From assembly GCA_030765045.1 (NCBI GenBank), contig CM060974.1, forward strand, positions 55,727,839 to 55,791,838: a DNA stretch of 64,000 nucleotides, read 5' to 3'. Below the pieces are notes generated by a model. The model saw nothing but the letters and a program-made list of their open reading frames with translations. It did no database searches and was not told the origin of the DNA. Shown here piece by piece: positions 40,576-51,812 of the stretch; the stretch's first letter is position 1, and every line of letters starts with the position of its first letter. This DNA comes from Tenodera sinensis. Taxonomy: Eukaryota > Arthropoda > Insecta > Mantodea > Mantidae. The translations under genes were made by a program, and so were the position numbers.

Positions 40576-42860
40576 TCAGGGTCTTCTTGTTGTAGCTATG
40601 TTTTTTAAGTCTTGTAAGATTTTGTTGCTTTCTTTACTATTTATCTGCATGATTTTAATTTCATGGTGTGGATTGTATATCGTCTTGGGTATGTGACTCT
40701 CTGACCTTAACCTTGACAATAAGTCACTAAAGATGTTCTCCTTCCCCGGGATATGTTTGACCTCTATGTCGTGTGATGTTATTTCGTGTATGTACCTTGA
40801 GATTTTGGAGTTGGTTAGCTTGCATTTTTGAATGAAGGACAGGCTTACGTGATCTGTATATATAATTATTTTATAATGATATATAGATTGGCTGAACTTT
40901 TGTAACGCAAAATGGATTGCACCTATTTCTAATTCTGTTATGCAGGCATTGGCTTCTATCTTGTTTAGAAATCTAGAAGCTGTGGCAATCACATGTTTGT
41001 TGCCATCTGCATCTTCTTGTGCTAATATTGCTCCATATGAGTGTGCACTAGCATCAGTGTATATTAGAAAAGGTGAATTTGGATCCGGTCGTTCCAGGAG
41101 AATACTGTGCTTGAAAAGTTCTTTGATATTCTCAAAAGCCACCTGGTGTTCAGCATTCCACTCCCATTTAGTATCTTTTTTCAACAGTGCTCTAAGGGGT
41201 ACTAATTCCTTAGCGTAGTTGACCACGAATTTTGACTGGTACTGTAAAATGCCCAAAAACCTTCTCAACTGTTTCAAGTTACGTGGGGGTGGTATATACT
41301 CTATGGCCTTGACCCTCTGCGGATTAGGTTGTATACCATCAGGTGTAATGATGTGGCCTAGAAATTCAGCCTCTTTGACGAAAAATTCACACTTTTCCAA
41401 ATTTAGGGTCATGTTGCTTTCCTGGAACTTGGACAATACATAATCTATGTGATGTAAGTGTGACTTGGGATTCTTGCTGTATATTAAAAAATCGTCAACA
41501 TATTGCGTTACAAAAGTCTCGATAGTATCCCCAAAAACTTTGTCTAGAGCCCTCAGTAGTGCACTGCTACTGGTCGATAGTCCAAAGGCACATTTTAAAA
41601 AATGGTATACCTTTCCTTTGTGCAAGAAACAGGTATATTTCCTGACATCTGGATGAAGAGGAATTTGCCAGAATGATGCTTTCAAGTCAAGACTTGTAAA
41701 ATGTTGACCTCCCTTAAATTTCGATATTAGTTGGTCTACCCCCTCAGGCCTGTAATGATCTGGCAAGGTATGTGCATTTATCTTCCTTGCGTCGATGGTC
41801 ATCCTCAATTTTCCCTCTTTCTTATGGACCCATACCACTGGATTCACGTAACATGAGTCCGACGGCTCTATTATTCCGTCCGCTAACATTTTCTGGATCA
41901 CTCTGTCAGCTTCCTCCCTGATGGAGTTGGGGATGGGCCTGGATTTATGTGAATAGGGGGTGATATCTGTTACTGTAAAAGTATGTCTGTACTTATTACA
42001 CGTACCTGGCTTTTTATTAAAAACTTTCCTGTTTTTAATCAATATTTTCCTAAGTTGGTTCCTTTCCTCTTCAGAGATGCCATGTGCCCCCCAGATCTTC
42101 TCATCGATTAGCTGTGACATCGGTTCTTCTCCATCTGTTGGTAGTGGTTCAGGTTGGTAGTTGTCCGAGGTAACATACTCGTCTTCTGTGCAGATCCAAT
42201 GGCTGCAAACATTAGTTTCCTCCTCGCTCGTCCAACCTGTTTCCTCCCTGCTTACCCTCAGGTCTACCAACCTATTCTTGTGGACATTGATGTTCTCCAC
42301 AAAGAATTGTTCATCCGGATGGATCCCTGTCTGGTCTGGTTCCTCCTGGCATGTTTCTTCCTCCAGGAATTTCGCAGTGCATTCCGAGGTCCCTTCCTTA
42401 ATAATAAATTCATGTAGGTCATAATTAATCACTGACCTCCAAAGGTTAAGCAAATCACTGCCAATGATTAGGGTAGCTGTTAGTCTAGGTATTACCAGGG
42501 CAATAAAATCAAACTTCCAACTTCCGATTTCTATTACCAGCCTTACCTGGTATTTAACATGTTCCTTTTTCTTGCCAATTGCTGTGCTGCAATACACTCC
42601 ACACACAGGCAAGAATTCAGCATTTCTTTTAGTTATCAATTCCTGAAATAGCTGTTCGTCACATACTGATGTGCTGGCTCCTGTATCAATCATCGCTGGC
42701 AATTCGATACCCCATACTTTCAGCCTAATCATTGGTAGATTGGTTATTTCCTTTCTTTCACTCGCCTGAATTCTCAAGGTACCTACATTACATTGGTCAA
42801 TATTGCCCCTACTGCCACACAGGTCAACTTCCGGGACACAAAGTTGACTTGTGCTTAGTT
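40576..42860 (-). CDS. Pol polyprotein (protease-RT-RNase H), integrase missing
   Basis: Residues are numbered from the codon at 42777. The protease site DTGAS is at 31-35. Reverse transcriptase follows with its first catalytic Asp in LDLKASFWQI (about 365) and the YVDD box at 426-429. The RNase H domain has D575 (YTDAS), Glu in ELEIGA (615/617), D642 (YTDH) and D685 (NIFSDLL). The frame stays open upstream to about 42860, in the -1 frame relative to the end of gag, so expression by -1 frameshifting is likely. A 5-base deletion near 40600 shifts the frame. Pol homology stops near 40505, before the integrase zinc finger. RT and RNase H look intact, but integration cannot be self-supplied. Confidence 0.88.
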
Positions 42861-44894
42861 TTCCTGGGCGTTGGAGGTGATTGTTGTTCCTGTATTCTGC
42901 GCAGTATCGGTCCTATCCAGTACATTTTCATTCTGTTCCTGTTGTCTTACGTTGTCAGTGTTCCATTGGTTTCTGCCCCTTTGACGTGAACCCCTATTGT
43001 ATGACGGCCTTTGGCTGTTCAAGTATTCCCTACAGAATCGTATATGATTCACTTGATGGGTACGGTCTCCTGGTCTTCCATGATCATATCTATGCGTTCT
43101 GTATCTCGATTCACCCCACGGTATTGTGACGTGGTACCGCTGTCTTGTGTTCTCCATCCTCTCGCCATGATTATGTGGTTGTGGGAAATGGTGTGCCCCT
43201 CTCCCCCTTTCATGGGTGATCCTAGTATTTCTATCTTCTCTCTCACTCTGGTTGTTCCTAGCCGTGCTCCGGTTTAAGATGGGCGAGTTTGGGTGACCGT
43301 TCCTATGTCTATGCTCATTAGGCCGACCATTTTGTGTTTCGAAGGCTGTCAGCAATTCTATCATATCTGCAAAATCTACTGGCCTCGCAACAATTAATCC
43401 TGTTCTCACTGTGTCTGGGAAATGTCTTGTTATGCTGGTAATTAGTTCTGCTTCCGACAAGTTGGGGTCTAATAGCTTTCCTTTGTTGGCTACTTTCATA
43501 AAATAATCGACTAGCGATAACCCTTTGGTTGGATCATATCTACCTGTCGCTAGCTCTACCCTAGTTTGATTTTGCTTAGCTGGGCCCCAATACCTTGATA
43601 GGAATAAATTTCTGAATGAGCTATACGACTCATGACCAGCTAGTGTTAACCTGAGCCATTCTAATGCCTTGTTTTTTAAGCTTTTCTTGACTATCATCAT
43701 CCTAAGCTCATTTGGTATCCTTTTCACTTTAAAATATTCTTCCATCTCTTTAACAAAGAGTTTTGGATCGTCTCTCTTCTCCTCGTCAAATGTAGGTGGT
43801 GTGATTTCATGTAATATGCTGTTGGTGTAACATGTGTTGTGTGTTGTGTCATTGTTTGGTTGTGAACCTCTTTCTCTGTATGGTGAGTCAACATTTTGTA
43901 CATTATTCAAGTAACTCTCATCTTGTACATTACTTACATCTAAATCATCTTGCCTTTGTAGTGCATTCACAACATCATTTACATTAGCCAAACTTTCTTT
44001 CCCTTTTTTCATTTCTTCACAAATTGATTTTAAATCATTCTTTATTTCTAAGTGACTCTGTTTCATATCATTTATAGCATCTTGTTGTAAATGCACCACA
44101 TCATTCATTGTCTTAATTTTAGGAATTACAATTTGTTCTACAGTTTCATTAATAATGTCTTTCTTTACTACCTCAATCTCGTTCCTTAATTCCTCAGTTA
44201 TTTCTGCTTTTACATCTGTAATCTTACAGTCTACACTTGTATTACTTTCTGTTATTTCATCTCTACATCTAGCAATTTCTCCTTCTAACACAATCTTATT
44301 TTCTCTCATTTCTGATTCTATTTTTCCCATCCTATCTCCTACGATTTCTATCCTAGCTTCTAAGGCTTCCTTTGTTTCATTTAAGTTTTTATGTACTAAT
44401 TTTAAATTAGTTTCCATTACTTTCATATTTTCTTTACACTCCTGTCTTCCTAATTCTATTTTCTGTTCTAGGTTCTGTCTTCCTAATTCCATTTTCTGTT
44501 CTAAGTTCTGTCTACCTAATTTCATTTTTTGTTCTAAGTTCTGTCTCACTTCCTCCAGTTTCTGACCTATACTTTGACCTAAACTTTGTTCCATGTCCTG
44601 TTTTAATTCTGCGTTATTTTGTTCCATTTTCTGACCTAATTCTTTTTTATTTTGTTCTAGTTTTTGTTCTATACTCTGATCTAAACTTTGTTCTAGTCTT
44701 TCAAACATGATCATTAATAACCTTTGGTCTTTGCTTATTGCTAGCTGTTCCTCACCTTCTGATTCTACCTGATAACTAGGCCTATCTGCCCCTTCCCCCA
44801 CTCCTGTTTCTATCTCTTTTCGCGACATTTTAATTTCTTTATTTAATTCACTTAGGGTTAAAAGTCCCACTACTTTGCCGCTTCTCAGTAACAT
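42855..44894 (-). CDS. Gag protein of Ty3/Gypsy copy 1 (679 aa)
   Basis: The ATG lies about 270 bases from the primer-binding site. Residues 50-330 are a long coiled coil with a degenerate repeated motif (EQNKKELGQKMEQ type), expanded relative to a usual Gag. The capsid-like core (about residues 360-530) includes PTFDEEKRDDPKLFVKEMEE and SLVDYFMKVANKGKLL. The C-terminal 140 residues are rich in Arg, His, Asn and Gly with no CCHC knuckle, so RNA binding probably uses the basic tail. The frame is intact. It would form the particle that packages element RNA. Confidence 0.85.
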   Translation of the reverse strand: MLLRSGKVVGLLTLSELNKEIKMSRKEIETGVGEGADRPSYQVESEGEEQLAISKDQRLLMIMFERLEQSLDQSIEQKLEQNKKELGQKMEQNNAELKQDMEQSLGQSIGQKLEEVRQNLEQKMKLGRQNLEQKMELGRQNLEQKIELGRQECKENMKVMETNLKLVHKNLNETKEALEARIEIVGDRMGKIESEMRENKIVLEGEIARCRDEITESNTSVDCKITDVKAEITEELRNEIEVVKKDIINETVEQIVIPKIKTMNDVVHLQQDAINDMKQSHLEIKNDLKSICEEMKKGKESLANVNDVVNALQRQDDLDVSNVQDESYLNNVQNVDSPYRERGSQPNNDTTHNTCYTNSILHEITPPTFDEEKRDDPKLFVKEMEEYFKVKRIPNELRMMIVKKSLKNKALEWLRLTLAGHESYSSFRNLFLSRYWGPAKQNQTRVELATGRYDPTKGLSLVDYFMKVANKGKLLDPNLSEAELITSITRHFPDTVRTGLIVARPVDFADMIELLTAFETQNGRPNEHRHRNGHPNSPILNRSTARNNQSEREDRNTRITHERGRGAHHFPQPHNHGERMENTRQRYHVTIPWGESRYRTHRYDHGRPGDRTHQVNHIRFCREYLNSQRPSYNRGSRQRGRNQWNTDNVRQQEQNENVLDRTDTAQNTGTTITSNAQEN

Positions 44895-45164
44895 AAAAAT
44901 GGAAATAAACTGTATGTGAAAACAAAAAGTTTTGATCCTACTTTCTCTTCCGTTGGTTCTTCGTCCAGTTATTTACGTCTCCTGGGCAGTTGGCTTCGCT
45001 AGATGATCTCCAGTGTTTTTCCCACGTTGATTATCCGTGCATCGATGTTCTGATGGCGATATCAAACGATGGTCTAATGGCGTCTTCTTTCCATTTGACG
45101 CGGCGTCACTTGATGTTTTATCGTGATTTCAATACTCGTAATTTTGCATTCCATCCTAAATTCG

Positions 45165-45185
45165 AGCTCCACGTTGGGTAAGCCA
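45165..45185 (-). promoter_or_regulatory. Primer-binding site of copy 1
   Basis: The minus strand reads TGGCTTACCCAACGTGGAGC just after the LTR. CCCAACGTGG resembles the tRNA-Lys-type primer site used by some gypsy elements, but two extra bases follow TGGC, so the tRNA identity is tentative. Confidence 0.55.
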
Positions 45186-45187
45186 TT

Positions 45188-45596
45188 TTGGTGCGGATTT
45201 TTCAATGATTATTAACACATAGCAGCAAGAATAATGTTCTTCTCAGAAAGATGGAATACTGTGATAGCAGACGCGATTCCTATCTACAGGGTCGAGGTAA
45301 TGGATGGGATGCATAAATCAATGTTCCTTTATCACAACATATTTATTCATTAACACTTCGTTATTTTACACTCTCAGCACCATATTAAATACTCAAAAAC
45401 CTTCACACTTAAATGATTTGGTAGAATTTACACTGGATAAAAGTTTGGTGAAAGTTCCATGTTCACACGCTACTAGAACACGTCTTATCACCTTGAGCAT
45501 ACAGACGCTACTGAACTAGTTCTCGGCGTCCTTCTGACACAACACCGCCATTTTTGTATTCATCCGCGCAAATAGTTTTTATTGTTGAACACAACA
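45188..45596 (-). repeat. 5' LTR of Ty3/Gypsy copy 1
   Basis: On the minus strand it starts TGTTGTGTTCAACAATAAAA and ends near TCCGCACCAA before the primer-binding site (about 409 bp). It is homologous to the copy 2 3' LTR in blocks (GGTGCTGAGAGTGTAAA, GAAGTGTTAATGAATAAAT, ATGGAACTTTCACCAAACTT) but clearly diverged. Confidence 0.75.
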
Positions 45597-45740
45597 GACT
45601 AGCTAGTAATAACAAAACATTGGCTATCCTGAATATTGAAGATAAGTTCCTGATACACCCAAACAAGAACTAGAAATTTATACACTTTTAACAAACATTT
45701 ATATGAACGATTTTCTATTGGGGTCCAATATTCTGTCTCA
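45597..45740 (-). mobile_element. Fragment of a third Gypsy copy (3' untranslated region), minus strand
   Basis: The reverse complement of about 45690-45740 matches the copy 2 3' untranslated region at 52980-53045 (AAAATCGTTCATGTAAATGTTTGTTAAAAGTG type). It lies upstream of the copy 1 LTR in the same orientation. So, on the minus strand, a 3' region is followed by an LTR and then gag-pol, as in head-to-tail elements sharing one LTR. Confidence 0.65.
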
Positions 45741-45785
45741 AGCTTAAAGACATAGCGGCGTTAATAATAGCAAAAACAGCACCAA
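45741..45785 (+). repeat. Remnant of the copy 2 5' LTR
   Basis: AGCTTAAAGACATAGCGGCG to AGCACCAA matches the last bases of the 3' LTR at 53591-53635. The rest of the LTR was lost at the junction with the inverted fragment at 45740. Confidence 0.8.
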
Positions 45786-45787
45786 AA

Positions 45788-45808
45788 TGGCTTGCCCAAC
45801 GTGGAACT
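45788..45808 (+). promoter_or_regulatory. Primer-binding site of copy 2
   Basis: TGGCTTGCCCAACGTGGAAC follows the LTR remnant. Apart from the two extra T, it resembles a site complementary to tRNA-Lys (GCCCAACGTGG). The tRNA assignment is tentative. Confidence 0.55.
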
Positions 45809-46115
45809 CGAATTTAGGATGGGATGGAAATTACGGGAAATGAATTTATGCGATATACAAAGTGACGCCATATCATCGCGCCAAAAGGAAAGAAGACGCC
45901 ATAAGACCATCGTTTGATATCGACATCAGAACACCGATGAACGGATAATCAATGATACATCAGAACACCGATGCACGGATAATCAACGCGGGAAAACACC
46001 AGAGATCGTCTAGCGAAGCCAACTGCCCAGGAGATGTACATAACTGGACAAAGCAACGAAAAAAAAAAGTAGGATCAAAAATTTTTATTTTTACATCCAG
46101 TTTATTTTCATTTTT

Positions 46116-48357
46116 ATGTTACTGAGAAGCGGCAAAGTAGTGGGACTTTTAACCCTAAGTGAATTGAATAAAGAAACTAAAATGTCGCGAAAAGAGATAG
46201 AAACAGGAGTGGGGGAAGGGGCAGATAGGCCTAGTTATCAGGTAGAACCAGAAAGTGAGGAACAGGTAGCGATAGGAAAATACCAAAGGTTATTAATGAT
46301 CATGTTTGAAAGACTAGAACAAAGTTTAGGTCAGAAAATGGAACAGAATAGGGCAGAATTAAAACAGGACATAGAACAAAGTTTAGGTCAGAAAATGTAG
46401 CAGAATAGGGCAGAATTAAAACAGGACATAGAACAAAGTTTAGGTCAAAAAATGGAACAAAACAAGGTAGAATTAGGTCAGAAAATGGAACAAAATAACG
46501 TAGAATTAAGACAGAACATAGAACAAAGTTTAGGTCAAAAAATGGAACAAAACAAGGTAGAATTGGGTCAGAAAATGGAAAAAAATAACGTAGAATTAAG
46601 ACAGAACATAGAACAAAGTTTAGGTCAGAAAATGGAACAAAATAAGCTAGAATTAAGACAGAACATAGAACAAAGTTCAGGCCAGAAACTAGAACAGAAT
46701 AGGGAAGAGATAGGTCAGAAAATGGAGGAAGTGAGACAGGACTTAGAACAGAAAATAGAATTAGGAAGACAGGAGTGTAAAGAAAATATGAACGTAATGG
46801 AAACTAATTTAAGATTAGTACATAAAAACTTAAATGAGACAAAGGAAGACTTAGAAGCTAGTATAGAAATCATAGGAGATAGGATGGGAAAAATAGAATC
46901 AGAAATGAGGGAAAATAAGATTGTATTAGAAGGAGAAATTGCTAGATGTAGAGATGAAATAACAGAATGTAATACAAGTGTAGACTGTAAGATTACAAAT
47001 GTAAAAGCAGAAATAACTGAGGAATTAAGAAAAGAGATTGAGGTAGTAAAGAAAGACATTATTAATGAAACTGTAGAACAAATTGTAATTCCTAAAATTA
47101 AGACGATGACTGATGTAGTACATTCGCAACAGGATGCTATAAATGATATGAAACAAAGTCACTTAGAAATAAAGAATGATTTAAAATCAATTTGTGAAGA
47201 AATGAAAAAAGGGAAAGAAAGTTTGGCTAATGTAAATGATGTTGTGAATGCACTACAAAGGCAAGATGATTTAGATGTAAGTAATGTACAAGATGAGTTA
47301 TTTGAATAAGGTACAAAATGTTGACTCACCATACAGAGAAAGAGGTTCACAACCAAACAATGACACAACACACAACACATGTTACACCAACAGCATATTA
47401 CATGAAATCACACCACCTACATTTGACGAGGAGAAGGGAGACGATCCAAAACTCTTTGCTAAAGAGATGGACGAGTATTTTAAAGTGAAAAGGATACCAA
47501 ATGAGCTTAGGATGATGATAGTCAAGAAAAGCTTAAAAAACAAGGCATTAGAATGGCTCAGGTTAACACTAGCTGGTGTTGAGTCGTATAGCTCATTCAG
47601 AAATTTATTCCTATCAAGGTATTGGGGCCCAGCTAAGCAAAATCAAACTAGGATAGAGCTAGCGACAGGTAGATATGATCCAACCAAAGGGTTATCACTA
47701 GTTGATTATTTTATGAAAGTAGCCAACAAAGGAAAGCTGTTAGACCCTAACTTGTCGGAAGCAGAGCTAATTACCAGCATAACAAGACATTTCCCAGACA
47801 CAGTGAGTACAGGGTTAATTGTTGCGAGGCCAGTAGATTTTGCAGATATGATAGAATTGCTGACAGCCTTCGAAACACAAAATGGTCGGCCTAATGAGCA
47901 TAGACATAGGAACGGTCACCCAAACTCACCCATCTTAAACCGGAGCACGGCTAGGAACAACCAGAATGAGGGAGAAGATAGAAATACTAGGAACACCCAT
48001 GAAAGGGGGAGAGGGGCACACCATTTCCCACAACCACATAATCATGGCGAGAGGATGGAGAACACAAGACAGCGGTACCACGACACAATACCAAGGGGTG
48101 AATCGAGATACAGAATGCATAGATATGATCGGGGGAGACCAGGAGACCGTACCCATCAAGTGAATCACATACGATTCTGTAGGGAATACTTAAACATCCA
48201 AAGGTCGTCATACATTAGGGGTTCACCCCAAAGGGGCAGAAACCAATGGAACACCGACAACATAAGACAACAGGAACAGAATGAAAATGTGCCGGATAGG
48301 ACCGATGCTGCACAGAATACAGAAACAACAATCACCTCTAATGCCCAGGAAAACTAA
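46116..48357 (+). pseudogene. Gag of Ty3/Gypsy copy 2 with one stop and one frameshift
   Basis: It matches the copy 1 Gag along its length but has more copies of the coiled-coil repeat (GQKMEQNKVEL type, about 42-60 bp per unit at the DNA level). A TAG interrupts the repeat region at about 46398. A 2-base deletion near 47296 (GATGAGTTATTTG against GATGAGAGTTACTTG) shifts the frame. The rest reads openly through the capsid-like core and Arg-rich tail. There is no zinc knuckle. Confidence 0.9.
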
Positions 48358-51300
48358 GTACAAGTCAACTTTGTGTCCCGGAAGTTGACCTGTGTGGCAG
48401 TAGGGGCAATATTGACCAACATAATATAATATACCAACCTTGAGAAGACAGGCAAGTGAAAGAAAGGAAATAACCAATCCACCAATGATTAGGCTGAAGG
48501 TATGGGGTATCGAATTGCCAGCAATGATTGATACAGGAGCCAGCACATCAGTATGTGGTGAACAGCTATTCCAGGAATTAATAACAAAGAGAAATGCTGA
48601 ATTCTTGCCTGTGTGTGGAGTGTATTGCAGCACAGCAATTGGCAAGAAAAAGGAACATGTTAAATACCAGGTAAGGCTGGCAATAGAAATCCGAAGCTGG
48701 AAGTTTGATTTTATTGCCCTGGTAATACCTAGACTAACAGCTACCCTAATCATGGGCAGTGATTTGCTTAATCTTTGGAGGTCGGTGATCGATTATGACC
48801 CACATAAATTCATTATCAAGGAAGGAACCTCAGAATGCACTGCGAAGTTCCTGGAGAAAGAAACATGCCAGGAGGAACCAGACCAGACAGGGATCCATCC
48901 GAATGAGCAATTCTTTGTGGAGAACATCAATGTCCACAAGAACAGGTTGGTAGACCTAAGGGTAAGTAAGGAGAAAACAGGTTGGACGAGCGAGGAAGAA
49001 ACTAATGTTTGCAGCCATTGGATCTGCACAGAAGACGAGTATGTTACCTCGAACAACTACCAACCTGAACCACAACCAACAGATGGAGAAGAACCGATGT
49101 CACAGCTAATCAACGAGAAGGTCTGGAGAGCACATGGCATCTTTGAAGAGGAAAGGAACCAACTTAGAAAAATATTGATTAAAAACAGGAAAGTTTTTAA
49201 TAAAAAGCCAGGTACATGTAATAAGTACATACATACTTTTAAAGTAAAAGATATCACCCCCTATTTACATAAATCCAGGCCCATCCCCAACTCCATCAGG
49301 GAGGAAGCTGACAGAGTGATCCAGAAAATGTTGGCGGACGGAATAATAGAACCATCGGACTCATGTATGTGAATCCAGTGGTATGGGTCCATAAGAAAGA
49401 GGGAAAATTGAGGATGACCATCGACGCAAGGAAAATAAATGCGCATACCTTGCCAGATCATTACAGGCCTGAGGGGGTAGACCAACTGATATCAAAATTG
49501 AAGGGAGGTCAACATTTTACAAGTCTTGACCTGACCGCATCATTCTGGCAAATTCCTCTTCATCCAGACGTCAGGAAATATACCTGCTTCCTGTACAAAG
49601 GAAAGGTGTACCATTTTTTAAAATGTGCCTTTGGATTATCGACCAGTAGCAGTGCACTACTGAGGGCTCTAGACAAAGTTTTCGGGGATACTATCGAGGC
49701 TTTTGTAACACAATATGTTGACGATTTTTTAATATACAGCAAGAATCCCGAGTCACACTTACATCACATAGATTATGTATTGTCCAAGTTTCAGGAAAGC
49801 AACATGACCCTAAACTTGGAAAAGTGTGAATTTTTCGTCAAAGAGGCAGAATTTCTAGGCCACATCATTACGCCTGATTGTATACAACCTAATCCGGAGA
49901 GGGTCAAGGCCATAGAGTGTATACCACCCCCACGTAACTGAAACAGTTGAGAAGGTTTCTGGGCATTTTACAGTACCAGTCAAAATTTGTGATCAACTAC
50001 GCTAAGTAATTAGTACCCCTTAGAGAACTGTTGAAAAAGGATACTAAGTGGGAATGGAATACCAAACACCAGGTAGCCTTTGAGAAAATCAAAGAACTTT
50101 TTAAGCACAGTATTCTCCTGGAAAGACCGAATCCAAATTCACCTTTTCTAATATACACCGATGCTAGTGTGCACTCATATGGAGCAATATTAGCACAAGA
50201 AGATGCAGATGGCAACAAACATGTGATTGCCACAGCTTCTAGATTTCTAAACAAGATAGAAGCCAATGCCTGCATAACAGAATTAGAAATAGGTGCAATC
50301 CATTTTGCGTTACAAAAGTTCTGGCAATATATCTACCATTATAAAATAATTATATATACTGATCACATAAGCCTGTCCTTCATCCAAAAATGCAAGCTAA
50401 CCAACTCCAAAATCTCGAGGTACATACACGAAATAACATCGCACGACATAGAGGTCAAACATATCCCGGGCAAGGAGAACATCTTTAGTGACTTATTGTC
50501 AAGATTAAGATCGGAGAGTCACATACCCGAGACGATGTACAATCCACACCATGAAATTAAAATCATGCAGATAAATAGTAAAGAAAGCAACGAAATCTTA
50601 CAAGACTTCAAAAACATAGCGAAGCTACAGCAAGAAAACCCTGAATTGAGAAGGCTATTCGACAAGGCTCCAGACATAGTACCAAAGTTGGAAGCCAAGA
50701 TAGGCAAATTTAGGAACATCCTATATAAATTACATGGTCGCGATGTAAGGAAGTGGAAAATGATGGTACCAAATTCCTTACAGGACAGGGTTATTTTGGC
50801 ATTCCATCACTCGATGCTTCACTCTGGTACTGAGAGAACAAAGCTTGCAATTGAGGAAGTACTGTACATCAAACATCTTGGCAAGAAAGTCAGGAAGTTA
50901 ATTTCCTCATGCGACCTATGTCAGAAGGCCAAGCCAATTAATGTAAGATACGATGTCGTTCCACAATCCATCGTGAGAAACGAGAAAAATGCATTGGTGT
51001 GCATCGATAAACATGGCGAGCTACCAAGGGGGAAAGATGGAAACAGATACATCTTTGTCATGTTTGATGTTTTCACAAAATTCACTAAAATATACCCCAT
51101 TAAGAACATTAAAAGCAGGACTTGCCTAGATAAAATCATTAAGGACTACATCCCAAAATATGGGAGAATAAAATCTATTCTATCAGACAATGCAACAATG
51201 CATAAGAGTAAGTTATTCCAGGACACCTTAAGAACATTAGGAATAAAATTATACTATTCCTCAACGTATTATCCTCAAGGAAACCCGACTAAAAGAACGA

Positions 51301-51812
51301 TGAGGGATATAAGTATATATTTCCGCCTACTTTGCCACAAAGACCACACTTCCTGGACAGAAAAATGAGGGTACATAGAGGAGGTGATTAACCATTCGGT
51401 GAACCCCACGATCAAGTTCGCCCCAATCGAATTGATGACCAACACAAAACCCAAGGGATTGACAATTGACATTGACACTACGATGGCTGCTCAAAGGGAA
51501 TTGACAGAGAAGGAAAAATGTCAATTGGCATTCAGAAGGTTACAGCAAAAGGCTGAAAAAGGGAGGAACAAGGTAAAAGGATTCGTCAGGAAATGGTCCC
51601 CACAAACTGGAGAAAAGGTGCTCTTAAGAAGCCACAAAGCATCCAAGGCATCTGAGAAAAGATCTGGAAAGATGGAACTACTGTACACTGAACCACTGGT
51701 CATAACAAAACAGCTGGGTGACCACACGTATGAGCTACAGAATACAAATGGCAAGTTGGTAGGAAGATACCATAAAAATAAATTAAAACCATACAAAGAA
51801 AGGACCAAATAG
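48358..51812 (+). pseudogene. Pol of Ty3/Gypsy copy 2 (protease-RT-RNase H-integrase), broken
   Basis: In order it has the protease DTGAS (about 48530), the RT with SLDLTASFWQI and QYVDDFLIY (about 49710), the RNase H YTDAS and NIFSDLLSR, and the integrase HHCC zinc finger (about 50800-50940, FHHSMLHSG...CDLCQKA). The integrase core has its first two Asp (CIDKHG, LSDNAT) and a C-terminal domain follows. Lesions are single-base deletions near 49366 and 49938, TAA near 50006 and TGA at 51366. In the integrase the expected catalytic Glu position reads Lys (PQGNPTKRTMR). It is not functional. Confidence 0.9.

Larger units (their letters stand above)
40152..45596 (-). mobile_element. Ty3/Gypsy retrotransposon copy 1, integrase deleted
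   Basis: Read on the minus strand it has a 5' LTR (45596-45188), a primer-binding site, gag and pol through RNase H. An abrupt loss of the integrase and 3' region follows, then an LTR fragment (40375-40152) abutting the 5S gene. The left LTR fragment matches the 3' LTR of copy 2 better than its own 5' LTR, so the two ends may come from different insertions. Confidence 0.85.

Noticed and set aside
44155..44565. Frames rich in Ile/Ser/Phe/Leu antisense to the Gypsy gag coiled coil, suggestive of a membrane protein
   Set aside because: They are reverse-strand shadows of Lys/Glu-rich coiled-coil codons, and the matching frame at 46715-47059 is likewise antisense to the copy 2 gag.
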